NCBI RefSeq assembly: GCF_021155765.1
Contig: NC_060114.1
Coordinates: 5,270,001-5,334,000, forward strand
Reading direction: 5' to 3'
DNA: 64,000 nucleotides
Source: Diprion similis
Taxonomy: Eukaryota; Arthropoda; Insecta; Hymenoptera; Diprionidae
Both the position numbers and the translations under genes were made by a program. The notes below the pieces were generated by a model. It saw only the letters and a list, made by a program, of their open reading frames with translations, searched no databases and had not been told where the DNA came from. How positions within the stretch are numbered: position 1 is the stretch's first letter; each line of letters starts with the position of its first letter. Below, piece by piece: positions 12,818 to 26,700 of this stretch.

Positions 12818-14763
12818 ATGGAGATTCACTCGCAAAACAGACGGAGTAGACTTTTGGTGACGATGGTGCCTGATGAATTGGTGAACACAGCCAATCTTTT
12901 TAGAAAGGATCCCAGGACATTTATCGGGATAGTTTTGTTGGCTGACGTCTCCGGTTAGTTTAAACAAAATGTTTGGCCAAACACCTGTACTTTTCATCAG
13001 TTTTATCATAAGACACTTTCACACTAAATATTTATCAAATTAACGTATTCGCGATCAACGGAGATATCTTTGAAAATTGAAAAACCAAAGTACTGGAATT
13101 ATGAGCAGAAGCACAGAATCGATGATTTGTTTCCAATCTCTTTGAAATTGCTTAAAAAAAAACAGGCAATTTGTTTGATTTTAGATCTTAAACAATTTTC
13201 AAGTATTTGGAAATGAAGCATCAATATCAGAGCTTTTGTTTACAATTTCAGGATTTTCTATTACTCTGTACCTTAGAAAAAATCTCTGCAGCACACGGAT
13301 TTGTCATTAATTGAATGAATTATATTTAATGTACGACTAGCTTATGATAAAACTCATCAGAATTATTCAAGTTTAACCAATCAACCTCTCGAAAATTCAA
13401 CCCTTCTTGTGATCATCGATTTACATGATACAATACTGATTTTTCAATTATACAGGATTGACGATGCTTTGTGAAATGTATAAATACACCGGCCAAGGTG
13501 GCTCCATCGGTCTAAACGCAACTCTAAACGCCTACTTCGGTTACATTGTTCAGGCTGTTTATTCTTACGGCGGTGACGTCATCAAAATTACAGGTAAATG
13601 ATGGAAAATGAGTTTGATGTATAGATGTTAGTGAATCGCTATAACTTGTCTATATTTTCAAAGAAATCGAGTAGTAGAAATTCTCCTGCACTGAATGAAG
13701 CTGTGATATCTTTTAATTCCTTTAACATCGTTATTAATTCACTTGATACGTCATTCAAAAATCATCTTTCAATCCCCGATAAAAATTCCGTTAGACGTAG
13801 ATGGATACTCACAGAATCCGTGCTAAAAATCATTAGAAAACAGACATAGAACCAGTTTTCTGTCTGTTTCTTCACTGTTTTTTTGCACATTTGCTCTACG
13901 TTTCCATCCACGTCTAACGAAATTCTTATCGGAGATAATATTAGCGAAATATTGAGAACTTCATATCTTTGTATTCTAAGGTGATTTCGACTATAATGAA
14001 ATAACATTTTCTGCTGTTTTACATTTTACGACAATTGTAATCCTTTATCCTTCGATTTGGAAAAAGATGTCTCAGAATCGCTTCATTTACCGTGAAGTTA
14101 CAAGCGAATAATCCAAGGGTGAAATATTTCAAGCATTATTTCGAAACTTTCAAGCCCTGGCACTTTTTAATTGGCATGTCAGCTTGAAAATCTAGTGAAA
14201 ATTGACGTAAACATTACAGTTTTTTCTTGATTTATGTTTTATTCAAATTTTCATATGAATCTGAGCGAAGGTCTGCACCCTTTTATTCTATGAGCTCAAA
14301 GTTTCTCTGGAATAGGAACTGGACTATTAGCAATCTGGAGTGTTCGAAAGGATCAATTGATATTCAACATCCTGCATGAGGTTATAACCTGCGGCTTGAG
14401 GATCCAGGAAGCAGTCGGGAATTTCCAGACAGTCGTTAACGTCACTCTGAAACGTCAGTGTCTCCCATTTTATTCGATTCATATCGTTTTTTTACTTATC
14501 GATATCAATTTCTCTTCTTTGTATTTGTTTTTATTCTTACTGATTTACCAGTGAGGCTTACGGTCTCTGCTGGAAACCTAACTTTCATGGTCATCGGCGG
14601 GAACGGCAGTTATCATTATCTTGTGGCTGGACCACCGCTGGAAGAAGCCAAACTGGCTAAAGAGGTCTGTCTTCCTGGTGATCTGGTGCTGGCCGGAAGT
14701 GCCTGGGGAAATTGCAATCCTTCAACCTACGAATACGTGATCAAAGACACTTACAACGTGAAG
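12818..14763 (+). CDS. sAC-like gene part 1: C1 cyclase domain (exons 1-4)
   Basis: Residues 1-208 cover a class III nucleotide cyclase half. The first metal-binding aspartate is present (ADVSGLT, Asp43, equivalent to human Asp47). The lysine of the IKITG motif (Lys89, human Lys95) is kept. The second metal aspartate is not: where the family has GDALLA the protein reads GTGLLA, Thr93 for human Asp99. Further on, LVAGPPLEEAKLAKE matches the family's LVIGQAVDDVRLAQ; Val162 matches human Val167, but the bicarbonate-binding Arg176 is Lys171. Exon phases are 1, 1, 1 and 0. Losing one of the two metal-ion aspartates normally abolishes catalysis in this family, so this half is probably not catalytic. 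Confidence 0.85.
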
Positions 14764-17700
14764 GTAATGTTCACATTTCCAATGGAAAGCGTTGAAACTT
14801 ATCAGACTGAGTCACCGACATTTCCATGGGCAAAATAATTGAACGTGAGATTGTAGCGCGATGTTATTTCCATTTCTAAAGCTGGGTACACACTTGAGCA
14901 TCCGTAAGGTTTCGTGGGTGGTAAACGCTACGGATACCAACTCAAAACTCGCGCGGTCTAGAGAGATTGCGGTCAGCCGTACCCTGTTTATGCTAGTTTC
15001 ATTCTGTTCGAACAGTGGTGTGAGTACACATGGTGTGTGCCTAGGAGTGCAGCTTTTTTCTCCAAAAAAGTTTCTCTCTCGCGCTGGACTGGACTTAAGT
15101 AATATGTGTACCAACGGAGCCAAAATACCCTAGATCAGTGGTGATTCATTGTTGTGAGGTTGAATCTGTGTAGGGGAAAATGAACCGGACTTTAAATAAC
15201 TCACACCACAACTATACATGATGGCATTACCAAGTAGGGTAGCGTTCATCAGAAAAATAATTCCCTAACAATACAGGGATTTCTGTAGATAGTTGGTACA
15301 CGTCTTACTTAAAGACTTTAACCTCGAAGAAAGGGGTGTGTCGTAGGAGTTCTAGGCACACCATGTATACTCGTATCTGTAATATGTATAAATGCAAAAC
15401 ACCTACCTCTGAATCCTGATACGCTGATCAGAAGATACACTGCAGTTACTGATTATTAAAATTTTTGTAGTTGTGCTTATTAAAAAGTTCGGAAAAACTT
15501 GCCGCAACTATGAAACGTGCAGTTTGTCGCTGAATCTAAGTAAAATAAAGTTCTTGCAAGTTTAAACATTGTAATCACTAACAATAAGCTCAATCTTTAT
15601 TTTACCGAACTGAAAGTATGGACTGATTATAAGAAAAAAAAACCTGAACATATGTTAATAAATTTTTAGATGCTCAAATTGAAATATTTTAAGCTTGATT
15701 TATCTCTTTATATAAATAAATTTTAGTCAAATTGGAGTGATTTTTACCACTGACAGTAGGATTGATTCGACGCGTTATTAAGAGTATAATCTTCAAAGCT
15801 GTAAGAATGCACCTACGCCTGTCTCGTAATTATATAAAATATTGGTTTTTTGGGCCTACCTCTAGATACAGAGTTTGAAAACGTCTGCCAAGCAAGCTGC
15901 GAAACGAAAAACCGTTCTTGGAAAATTAAATAGATCAACGAGGACGAAATTGTTCACAGTTGACGAGAATTTTTCGGTATATTGGGAGAGAATCGACCCT
16001 TACGACGAATTAATTATTGGTGAGATTTTTATAACTATTAACAATTATTAGATTAAATAACAAAGAAAAATATATCTCTCAATCCTATAAATTATTGTCT
16101 AATAATTTCAGCAACTCGGCCGACGATCACCGAGGCCGTATTTTGCCAAATTGGTAAACAGCTAAGGACGTTCATGTTCGAGTCCGTACTTCACCTGGTG
16201 AGATTTAATCGACAAAGCCAGAAATCCCAAGTGTAATGTGATTTTTTAATCTATTATTCTTCGTTATTTCAGACAGATACTGAACAGCCGTTGGAATATT
16301 TGACACAATTTCGGCAAGTAACGGCGATGTACGTAAATGTTATACCGATGAAATGTTCTGTTCAAGATCTGCTCAGATTGGTCGATGACATCTATATACA
16401 TTTAGTTGGGTGAGAATACGGTTCGTCCATTTTGGACAGTTCGTCTTGTTAATTCTCAAGAGCGTTGTACAGTATCTGAATAGATGCTGACACGTTCGAT
16501 ATCCCTAGAAATTTTACGTCCCACGGTGTTGGATGAGCACCGTTTGCACTGCTGACCGCGCACCGCAGGTTCTCTTTTGTTTATAGGTGGCACGGCCGGT
16601 AGTGCAAACGGTGCTCATCCAACACTATAGAGCGTAAAATTTGTAGGGATATCGAATGTGTCAGAATTTAACTAAGTTCCTGTACCCCGTTGTATGTTGA
16701 ATACAGAGCAAATTCTAGAGCGACAAACCGTCATAAATTTGGACTGTAAGCTCCCATAAAATTTGGTATGTAACCTCCAAAAAATTTAACAATAATTGCC
16801 AGCGACATCTGTGAAAATTTTGGAGGTTACGTTCATGATGGTTGGTTGCCTTGGCAGCCCTGACAGATTGTAGCGCATGCGCATTCAAGTATAGCAGATA
16901 ATTCTATCGTCAGCAATTCACTCTGTATAATAAGACTATATATTTCTCGATATTGAAATTGATGCTGACAAAGCAAAACTGTTGTGAAATTATTCTAATG
17001 AGGCTGAAAATTTATTTTGCATGTTTTTAATCAGTTTTAAAAGTGTTACAAGACCGATACCACTTATTCTATATTCTATTTTTTGTCGTCTCTGAATACG
17101 TAAATAAAATTTTTCGGTAACTTCTGTTTCAAATTCTGTAGCTGACTCAGAATTTGAAGGGGACAAAATATACACTCAATATTTGGAGTTGCTGAAGAGG
17201 ATGCCGTTGCTTTATATTTGTAGCATGATCAAGGATCGAGGAGGATGTGTAATCGGAGCGTGGTTATTTCACAAGGATATCAGTTTTCTCACGGTGTTCG
17301 GGCTTGAGAAAAATTCAAATGAATTCGTTAGCAAGACTGCTTTGCAAACTGGGGTCGAAGTGCGAAATTCAACGAAAAATTTCTACGGTGTGCAAAAAGT
17401 TTCCGTCAGTGTTACAACCGGTAAGATGAAATAGTCGAAATAAAATTGTCTATAAACTAAGTATAGCTATGATCTATCCCTTTAATTTCACCGAATTTGT
17501 TTTCGTTAATTGTTGTATTTCATGTTTCATTGTTATGGTTGTTGTCCACATTATCGAAATATTTTGTGACACGTGATATTTTGATACAGGAATGGCACAC
17601 TGCGGAATCGTTGGACACACCTTACGGCGCGAATATGTCGTCATCGGTTCACCTTTGCAAAAAGCGATGGAGCTTGGAACCACATGCATAGAAAAGGTGA

Positions 17701-20700
17701 AATATATTCCTACTTTTTGCGGTATTGCAATTTCATTGTTGCAAATTCATTTTGAAATTGAGGTTCAGATCTCGATTTCTTATTTCTTTTCCATATTGGG
17801 ATAAAACGACAATATTCTTATAAAAAAACAGGTCCTCGAGTGAAAAGCCAATCTGTAAAACATTATCAATTTTCCGAAGTCAAACGTATTGTTAAATTTA
17901 ATGTTCCTTAGCGAATGAGAATTTCAATTCACTTTTAAAAAACTGCAACAATTAACCCTCCTTGTGTAAAATATATTTTTCGAGACGCGGTGTGTGCATT
18001 GGGTCACTTAAGGAACAATCGGGACTTTAAAGTTTTCTAGAGTTTCAAAAGATGTAAAAAAAAATTGCCAAAGTCAAAAGTTAAAAACCGTTGTTAATAT
18101 AAATTAACTTTGAAGGCGGGAAATTTGATTTTGAAATTTGACCGTGCCTTCGAAGCCCCAGTGTACACATGAAGGGTTATTATAAGTGTTATAAAAATTG
18201 CAACTAAGCCCAATGCTTGTAATTTCTCAAGAAAATTATATCTAGAAACGAAATGGATCTGTAGAAAAATCCTGGATCAACGAAAATATTTTGATCAATA
18301 CCATTCCGACCGACGCTTGTCTCATTAGAATCGATTATTCAATGAGTATTACAGATTATGAATGTTTTTCATTTTCTCTTATTGATAGCATAGGTGACTT
18401 GTGATCTGACAACATTATTGCGCAGTGACTTGCCGTGGGGCAGATTCGTTCAGCAGGACAGCAAGATGCTTAAGGGTGTTGGATTCAGCGTGGTCTACGA
18501 ATATATTGATGATATCACGTAAGAATGCTTGAAACAATAATACCTGACTAACGTTTAAGCAACAACAACAACAACAACAATCTCAAATTAAATCGATCTT
18601 AGAAATTTTTCGAAGTTCACACGTTTTAGAAAAGTAAATTTCAATTTTTATTTTCTGTACAATGTAACGCAACATTCATTTCATGATCATACACGACATT
18701 TTGAAAAATTTGGATGTTTAGGTTTTCACAAAATTTTGTACTAACGTTCAGTTTCAGGTTGAAAATCAATTTTTATCACCAATTTTCGCATATAATTTTT
18801 AGTCTAATATATGGTCAAATCAAAAATTTGTTTGGTTATGAAGTTCGGAAAAACTTTAATATAGTCAATTCTAAGATCATTGCTGGGTAATGTGACATTG
18901 GTGCAGGAATTTTGGGAAAACGGACCCTGAGCTACTCACCAGATACCCGATCCTAGGCCGGAAGTTCGAGTTGAATATTCTGAGTCTGTTGTTGGATGAC
19001 ATCGGGGTAGCAGACCGGGAACATGCTGGAATTTTGGTGAAGGTATGAACGGTTACCCTTAAAATTCCAGTAACACAGTAATATTAGGGTTAAATCAGGT
19101 TATAAAGAAGTAACTATGAAGTGATAAGATCCAGTTTGTATGAGAGCCCTGAATTTATTCTTTATTCTTTCGGTTGCTTAAATCGATCTCGTACGAATTT
19201 ATTTTTTCTGCAAAGGTGTCCCTCATCACGGAAACACCGACACGATTTTTAAACTTTTTTCGTAAGCCAGTTTAGAAGTTACGAATTTTTCGGTATCACC
19301 AATTTGAAAAGCCACGTTTTCAAGTGATTCAGGCTAACACAAAATCTTTCAAGTATTTCAAACGATCTTTGCAAAAGTGATTATTCTTTATATTTTCTAT
19401 AATAAACATATAAGTCATCGACTTTTTCGCAATGAGTGCCAATTTTTTTGGAAATTTTTGGTTCTGGTCCTCGATACCCTAATAATGATGTAGCATTCGG
19501 AAACTGATTTGGCCTTATCTAATTTACGTGTTACATTATAATTACAATTTTTGTTAACTAGAAAATGAATTTTCACGACAATTTTTGGCTCCTTTTCGGA
19601 AATTTTCAAATAAACAGATAATAAACGGTGGCTTACGTTATTCGCAGGGTCAAAGTGGCAGTGGAAAATCAAGGCTCCTTGACGGATTCGTGACCCTGAT
19701 CAAATCCAGAGATATAGCCACGGTCACACTAACTCTGACTCCAGAGTACGCGATCGAACCTTATTCCGTGATCTATCCCATACTTGCAGAAGTAACTGAT
19801 AATTTTAATATCAATAATTGAACTCTAAGTGATTTCTAGTATCTATCATTTAATATTGATTCCTCTATGAGTTTTATTCCATAATTTAGTAGTTTATCAT
19901 TTTCTTTTCCAATCAACTGTAACGGCTACCAATAATTCCCAAATTTTTTGTGCTTTTTATGATCGTCTTTACAATTAATTCGTTAAATGGGATTTAAATA
20001 ATTAACGAGTTAGATTAAAAAGATCTTAACGAACTTCATTCAACCAGATTTTGAAATCTAAAATTAACTCCAGTATCTTGATTCGAATCTGTTGAACCTA
20101 ATAATTATAAAATTTCTAAATTTATAAGACACAACTCGACCTTCCAAGTTAAAATTTTAATATCCGCACACCTTGTTAATCTTACTTCTCGGATAGATCC
20201 TCGATATTGATGAATACTGTTCGGTTGGAGTAAGAGAGCAAAAGATAGTGAAACAACTAGGTAATGTAGTTTCAATGGAGGAATTTTGCTATCTGAACGA
20301 ACTCATGAGGGTGAGATTCCCTATTTCGAAACGATGTAGTGCAGAACCCGAATTTGATCGACAGGCACAGACTGTCAACATCTTGAATAGGATTTTTGCT
20401 ACGGTAAGTAATCGATAACTTCGAAATTGAAACGGTCATTTCTGTATATAAAGAATAAAAAAAAAGGAGTGGAATGGATAGTCTCGGTGAAAACTAGTTT
20501 CTGAAACACTAAACTCATAATTCTCGTTAAAATTTTTCTAATTCGGAAAAGGAATCTTAGTAAAAATCATTAGTAAAAATTTTACTTACTCATTCAAAAT
20601 CCGTAATTTATATAAAAAGAAATTGAAAACAATTTTTTGTGTGCGTCCAAATGAAACAAAATTTGTTAGTGTTGACCTATATTTGTATCCTTCTTTTTAG

Positions 20701-23700
20701 AATTTCTAACGATTTGAAATTCGTATTGACTTGGGAAAAATGTTTCAGGATTACAATCATTTCTTTTCACGAATCTCTTTTTTCAGCCGAAAGTGAGGCG
20801 TTGCATACTGATCGACAATATACAAAACATGGATCTCGAGTCTTGGCAGCTGCTCTCCCTTGTCCTCAATGTAAAACATATCCTCCTTATCGCATCGATT
20901 GAAATACCGCTTGATGATCTCGTGCCTAAAGCGGTTTCCGAAATTTACGTGGACAAAAGAATAGCGCATCTAACTCTTGAACCAATAAAGCCACAGTGCT
21001 TAACTGCTCTCGCCTGCCAAATGCTCAACGTGCAAGCCATACCGGAATTCTTTGAAAGGTGACCTAAATCTCATATTCTTTACTTTTGTCATGCTAACTC
21101 AAACGTGGTATTAATATCAGCACAGATTTTATTTTTTTTGCCATTTGGATTCATATTTTAGCAGATCGTAATTTATAGATGATAATCAAGATTATCAGAT
21201 TACAATTTTTTTTGTTTCATGAGATATGGGTAGAAAGAGGAAAGTTTACTGTACAATATAACGATGATGATCTATGTAAGTATGAAATGAAAGATTCTGT
21301 CTTTGATACAAAATTGGATTGACAAATTTTTCCTGAATTGCGGAAGCCCTTATTCCAAGACATAGACAACAAGACAATGTTTCACATCGGATTGAACTAT
21401 TTCAAGTCTATTATCAAATATTAGTTATCCACAATTCTTACTAACAAAACTGATTTCAAATTTTGTACTTTTTCGAAAAATAGACTATCTTTAGATTGCT
21501 GTTCATTATAAAGACCAAATTTTAAAAAATAATGAAATTATGTGAAAAATGATATTTTCTCACGAAAGAGATATGGATTTTTTCAATAACACATATATTT
21601 CCCTAATAAGCTTACTGTCGTTTTATTTTTAATCATATATGATTTGATAAATCGAATTTCAAAATCGCTCGAAATGAAATGAAAAATAATAGGCATCATT
21701 TTTGGTGTACATTTATAACTTTGTTAGAACTCGTATTTTGTGGTTTTTACTGTGACAGTAAGTTTGCAAATGAGAATTTCTTGAAAATTATTTCATTTTT
21801 TCAAAATAAACACCGATTTGTAAAAAATCGATATAATAAAATGTAGAGTACGTTTCAGTACGGGGTAGAAAAATGTTCTATATTGAAATTCGGAAATACA
21901 ATTTTCCTGAATGAAATCAAAGAATCGGACATACATTAATTTGATTATTTTTTTTTCTCAGTGAATTCAGATGTTCAGAAATTTCGAAGGTCGAAAACTG
22001 TAAGTAACGACCAATATTCGTGTGTTTAGTCAGCTGCAATCGAAACCGAATAAAAATCCGAGCTACTGTCAGGCGTTTCTCACTGCAGCCCTCAGCCACG
22101 GAGGCCTTCAACGTGTCGAAATGACTCCAAAGAAAGCCACAGAGTACAAGCTTATGTTCTCACCGGTCCACATGCTAACCAAAATACCGTTGGGCGCTCT
22201 TCCCGAGGATGTGGCACCCGCTCTGCCTTGGGAACGTCGGCTCAAGATCCAAGCTTGCCTCATCAGCAATTATCGTCAATTTCAGTCCAGTTGTCAGAGC
22301 GTTGAAACCGATGGTGAGTAGATTTTTGAATTAATTCCTCTGGGTAACAAATTTCAGGATTCAGGAGATATTTTCTCAAATATTTCCTGAAACTGAACCG
22401 CTTACATAACTGATGCACGCAGGCTCTGTAACTATCGACAAATAGTATATAAACTAGACTCGTTTATCCAGCTTATATGTCATTGATAATTAATACTGAC
22501 AGAATTAATCTGTAAACTGCATTAACTGTAGGTTTTTAACTTCCAACAACGCGTAGAATGTTTAAGCGAAGAAATGTTTTTCAGAGTTCCTAAAATGTTT
22601 GTATAACTTATTGAATGAATTTTTCGAATTACCGTATAAATATTTTCGCTTAAACTAATGTATCAACTTTTTTCCCGTTTGAACCAACACAAATATATAA
22701 CAGTTTATGCAGCGGCTGTAAATCAATAGATAGGGTTTTTAATCTGGGGCAGGTTCAGGTGTGTTTTTGGCTATTTTCATTTGGACCCGGATTAGGCTGA
22801 CGTTATGGTTGAGGGGACGCATTAAAATGAATGTTTCTTTGTAATATGCATGACTAATTACTCTTCAAAAATAATTTACATGCAGTGTGAAATTTTTTTT
22901 CAAAATTGTACAATAAGGGGTTAAGGGAGTGTCCTGGTCGATATACCTGGTCGAAAAATCGAATTTTATACGCAATTCTGAACAACAACATTACAGTACA
23001 TTTTCAATCAATACAAAAATAAAGAAATGGTATAAATTCTAGGAGTTTACTATTGCGAATTCGTAGAATTGATGCATTTCTTTATTTCTGCGTCAGATGA
23101 AAATGGATTTGGGTGTATTTGAGCCCTTGTTTTTGAGCCCTTTTTTGCGTACTATATACATGAACTTCGATTTGGAGATATGCCGTGTGTCCATGAAGAA
23201 AGTGCGCATCTCATGTGCGTACGTCAGGTCGTTCGAATTTTATTGGCCGACAGTTACCGCCTGATTGAGCAACCGGCGCAATACCAATCGCGCCTGTCGG
23301 AAAATGTCCCTAGGAGCCCACAGCTAACGGTCGTGTGCCAAAAGTGGTTATACCATTATTGTGAAAAAAATAGTACTTTTTTCCTGCAAACGAGCAGGAA
23401 GAACTTTTCAACAGTATATGAACAGAACACGTGTGTATTCGAGGGTGTAAAGCGGACTGCAAGTTGCGAGAAATAAAGAGAAAGATAGAACTCGTTGCAG
23501 GAAAATAATTTTCTGAACGTGCTGCCTTTAGCGTATAATCTTGATGTTTCATTTTCAGTATGAATATGTTTGGAATGTCGCAAAACGGCTTCGTCCAGCA
23601 CGGTGGCTCACTTCATAAGACTCAAAACACGCATTTCGAGATGTGTTGTAGAAAATATCGTTTGCGTCATGGAAGGGCAGTGTTTTTGTCTCATGCGCTG

Positions 23701-26700
23701 TTTGTCGCAGTGTTGCCAGAGTGAGGCATCGTTTAGTATTAAACCACAACGCTACACCGTAACAGATTTCGAATTTTCGTTCTAAATCAACGGTCATTAC
23801 AAATCAAATAGGGTACATCAGAATTCCTTGTTTGTACCATATATGTACCGTATGAGTCACAACTTTGACTTATAAAACTATCTGGTAAAACAATAGTTTT
23901 TAAACAATTCTTCGAAAACACTTCGTTGAAAATAATTCGTCGAATAACAGTTCGTCCAACCCAATAGAACCCAAACAAACACGAATCCAGATTAACCCAA
24001 CCCCCTAAATTATCATTCTATGAATTGTTTTGTTCGGTTTTGATATTTGACGCATTATTTCTTTTCCAATAACAACAATACAATAATCCCCAGATTCCGG
24101 GTGACAACACCTACTTCCCTTCCTCGGTACACGACACACTATTTTCCCACATACGTGGGAAGCAAATTTTCGGGAAAAAAGTAGCAAAGAGAAAGTTTCA
24201 GAACGGACCTTAAATTTCCGTTGTAACTCATCTCTGATAATGGTCAAAACGCATGACTCTTATCGCAGTCGGTAAAGACTAACTTTTATATTGACGTAAA
24301 AATTCTTTTCAAGATTATTTACAATTTATCGACAGATGGACAGGCAGTGATAACAATCTTCGCTGTGATACAACTTTAATATATGATCACTAGATGACTC
24401 TCTCATCACGAGAGTCGAACTTCGAGACGACGAATTCGTTGAATTCCCCGCCGAATCCATGCATAGCCGCTAGCTAGATTGTGAGGTATTTAATCGTAAA
24501 CACTGAAACGGCGTTACATCAACCTTGGAACACGGTGTTGTCAATGATTTGAGCGAGACTGAAAAACAGTGAAAATCAGTGACAATGGCACATCAGGCCG
24601 CAAAAAGACCGAGAAACGATCCAAATTACGATATTGCGTGGTTGAATAATTTTTTTGTCTCTAAATACGAGGACACTTGCATTTGTCTTTTATGCGGTTT
24701 AGTTTTTCAACGTAATGATGATGTAAAAATCGAGAACCACTACAATGCTTCTCACAGTAAATACGACAATGACTTTCCAAAGGATTCCACGGGTCGTTCG
24801 ACCTTAATTTGTGATCTACTTAAATTGTTCCCTGCGCTTGCAAAACCTCAGAACGGCACGATAGTGATGCTTAACAACATGTTTACTGACAATGATAAGT
24901 CAGCTTTAGAATTCTCTTACAAAGTCGCTTACTTGCTGGCTCGATCCGAAAGACCACCCGACGATGGATCAAAGTTTGCCGAGGATCTGATCTACCTCTT
25001 TATCAACTATGCGTGCAATCAGGACAACGAAGTCAAAACAGGACTCATGAAGAAACTGCAGAATGTGCAGTTCTCTGTTCCGACAATTACAAACAGAGTC
25101 CATGCGATCAGAGATGAAATATTGAAGCAGATCGATGCTGATTTGGAAAGATGCGAATGGTTCTCGTTGCAGCTCAGCAAACAAGAAGGTATAAAGACCG
25201 CAAGCCTGCCACTATGCAGCGTCTATGTACGAATGGTATTTCAAGATTTCAGTATAACCGAAGAATTACTCACAGTGATTCCCTTGGATGCAATGAAAAT
25301 GAAAGATCAGGATGGGTTTGAGAGAATAAAGAATTATCTCTCCAATAAGAAGGTTCATTTGAAAAAATTAGTCGGTGTAACAGCATCCACAGCTTGTCAA
25401 GAGTTTGTTCAATGCTTCAAGGATGATTCAGACTTTTCGCACGTGCTAACATTCCACTGTATCACCGAACAGTTGGTTTTGGCCACCAGCGCCCTACAGA
25501 TGTCGAGTATTTTCAAACCGATCATCAACATCTCGAATACTATTCGAGACGCATTGCGCCGTCAGGCCACTGGAATCTTGCCGGAATTGTTGAAAGAGAT
25601 CAAAGCAATTCCTAGGAATTCTTTGAGCTCTAAGGGAGCATCGATGTTGTTCGAAGGGAGACAGTTAATCAAAAGGTTTCAAGAAGATCTGCCGCAGATA
25701 AGAGCTTTCTTGGAGTCGAAGAACGACTTTCGAAAGTACCCTGAAATCCGAAACAAGGAGTGGCAGATGGATTTGGGATTCGCGGTCGATATCAGTCAGC
25801 ATCTACACAACTTGAAGATGCAATTAGAAGAGAAAAGTGTGGCTGAGACACAAATTTTCAACCTATACGAGTATGTGAAGTGTTTCCAACAGACAGCAGG
25901 GCTGTACGCTGAACACTTGCACGAAAATAAATTGTCTACAAATATTTTCAAACACTTGTCCAAGACCATGGATGAAATGGACTCGGCGACAATTTTCGAT
26001 GGAGAGCGCTTTGCTCGACATTTGGAGACACTTAAAGCATCGTTCGAAGCAAGATTCAAAGACTTTAAATATGTAGAGAAAATTGTTAAATATTTCAGCT
26101 GTCCCATTTCTAATTGCGATGACACTGTAGACCAGGGAGTTACTGCGGCAATTTACAATGTCTTTCCTGATTTGTCGGACCCGTTTCTCATATCTAAAGA
26201 AATTGTTAGTATCGCTCATGACGAAAAGGCTCAACGAATGTTCTTTTCAATAGCTCAAGAAGGCAAAAATATTGACCAATTTTGGTCGGCAATTGATCAG
26301 GATAAATTCCAAACCCTTGTAAAGACTTTCAGACGATTAATGTCCTGCTTTGGTTTTACTCAGTTGTCTCGAACAGTATTTGCCTCCATGGAACGTATCA
26401 AGTCATCGTTGAGCTTGCGAACTGTGACCGATGAATATTTAGATGATGTCTTAGTCGTTTCTTCAACTTCCTACCGCCCTGATATAGAGAAATTATGTGA
26501 AACAAATTAATGTTTCAAGTTATTGAAGTCTTTACAATCGATTGAAATAAAGTAATCATAACATTGTCTCATGCATAACGGGATCAACAGATAAGAAACG
26601 AAGTTACCATTGAAGTGTATAGTAGTAGTATGTAGAGTTTATGATATTGTTATCAGGATATGTTTTTATATCCTCAGATTATATTTTTTTCATTAACATA

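Noticed and set aside
17143..17223. Upstream extension of sAC-like exon 8 (open frame from about 17,143)
   Set aside because: The available acceptor there breaks phase with exon 7, whereas the acceptor at 17,223 restores both phase and family-like sequence.
23180..23797. Cluster of 70-100-codon frames on both strands in sAC-like intron 15
   Set aside because: No homology recognised, no consistent splice context; more likely an unidentified repeat.
24005..24247. 80-codon minus-strand frame upstream of the nested gene
   Set aside because: No recognisable domain and no partner exons; not enough to call a divergent gene.
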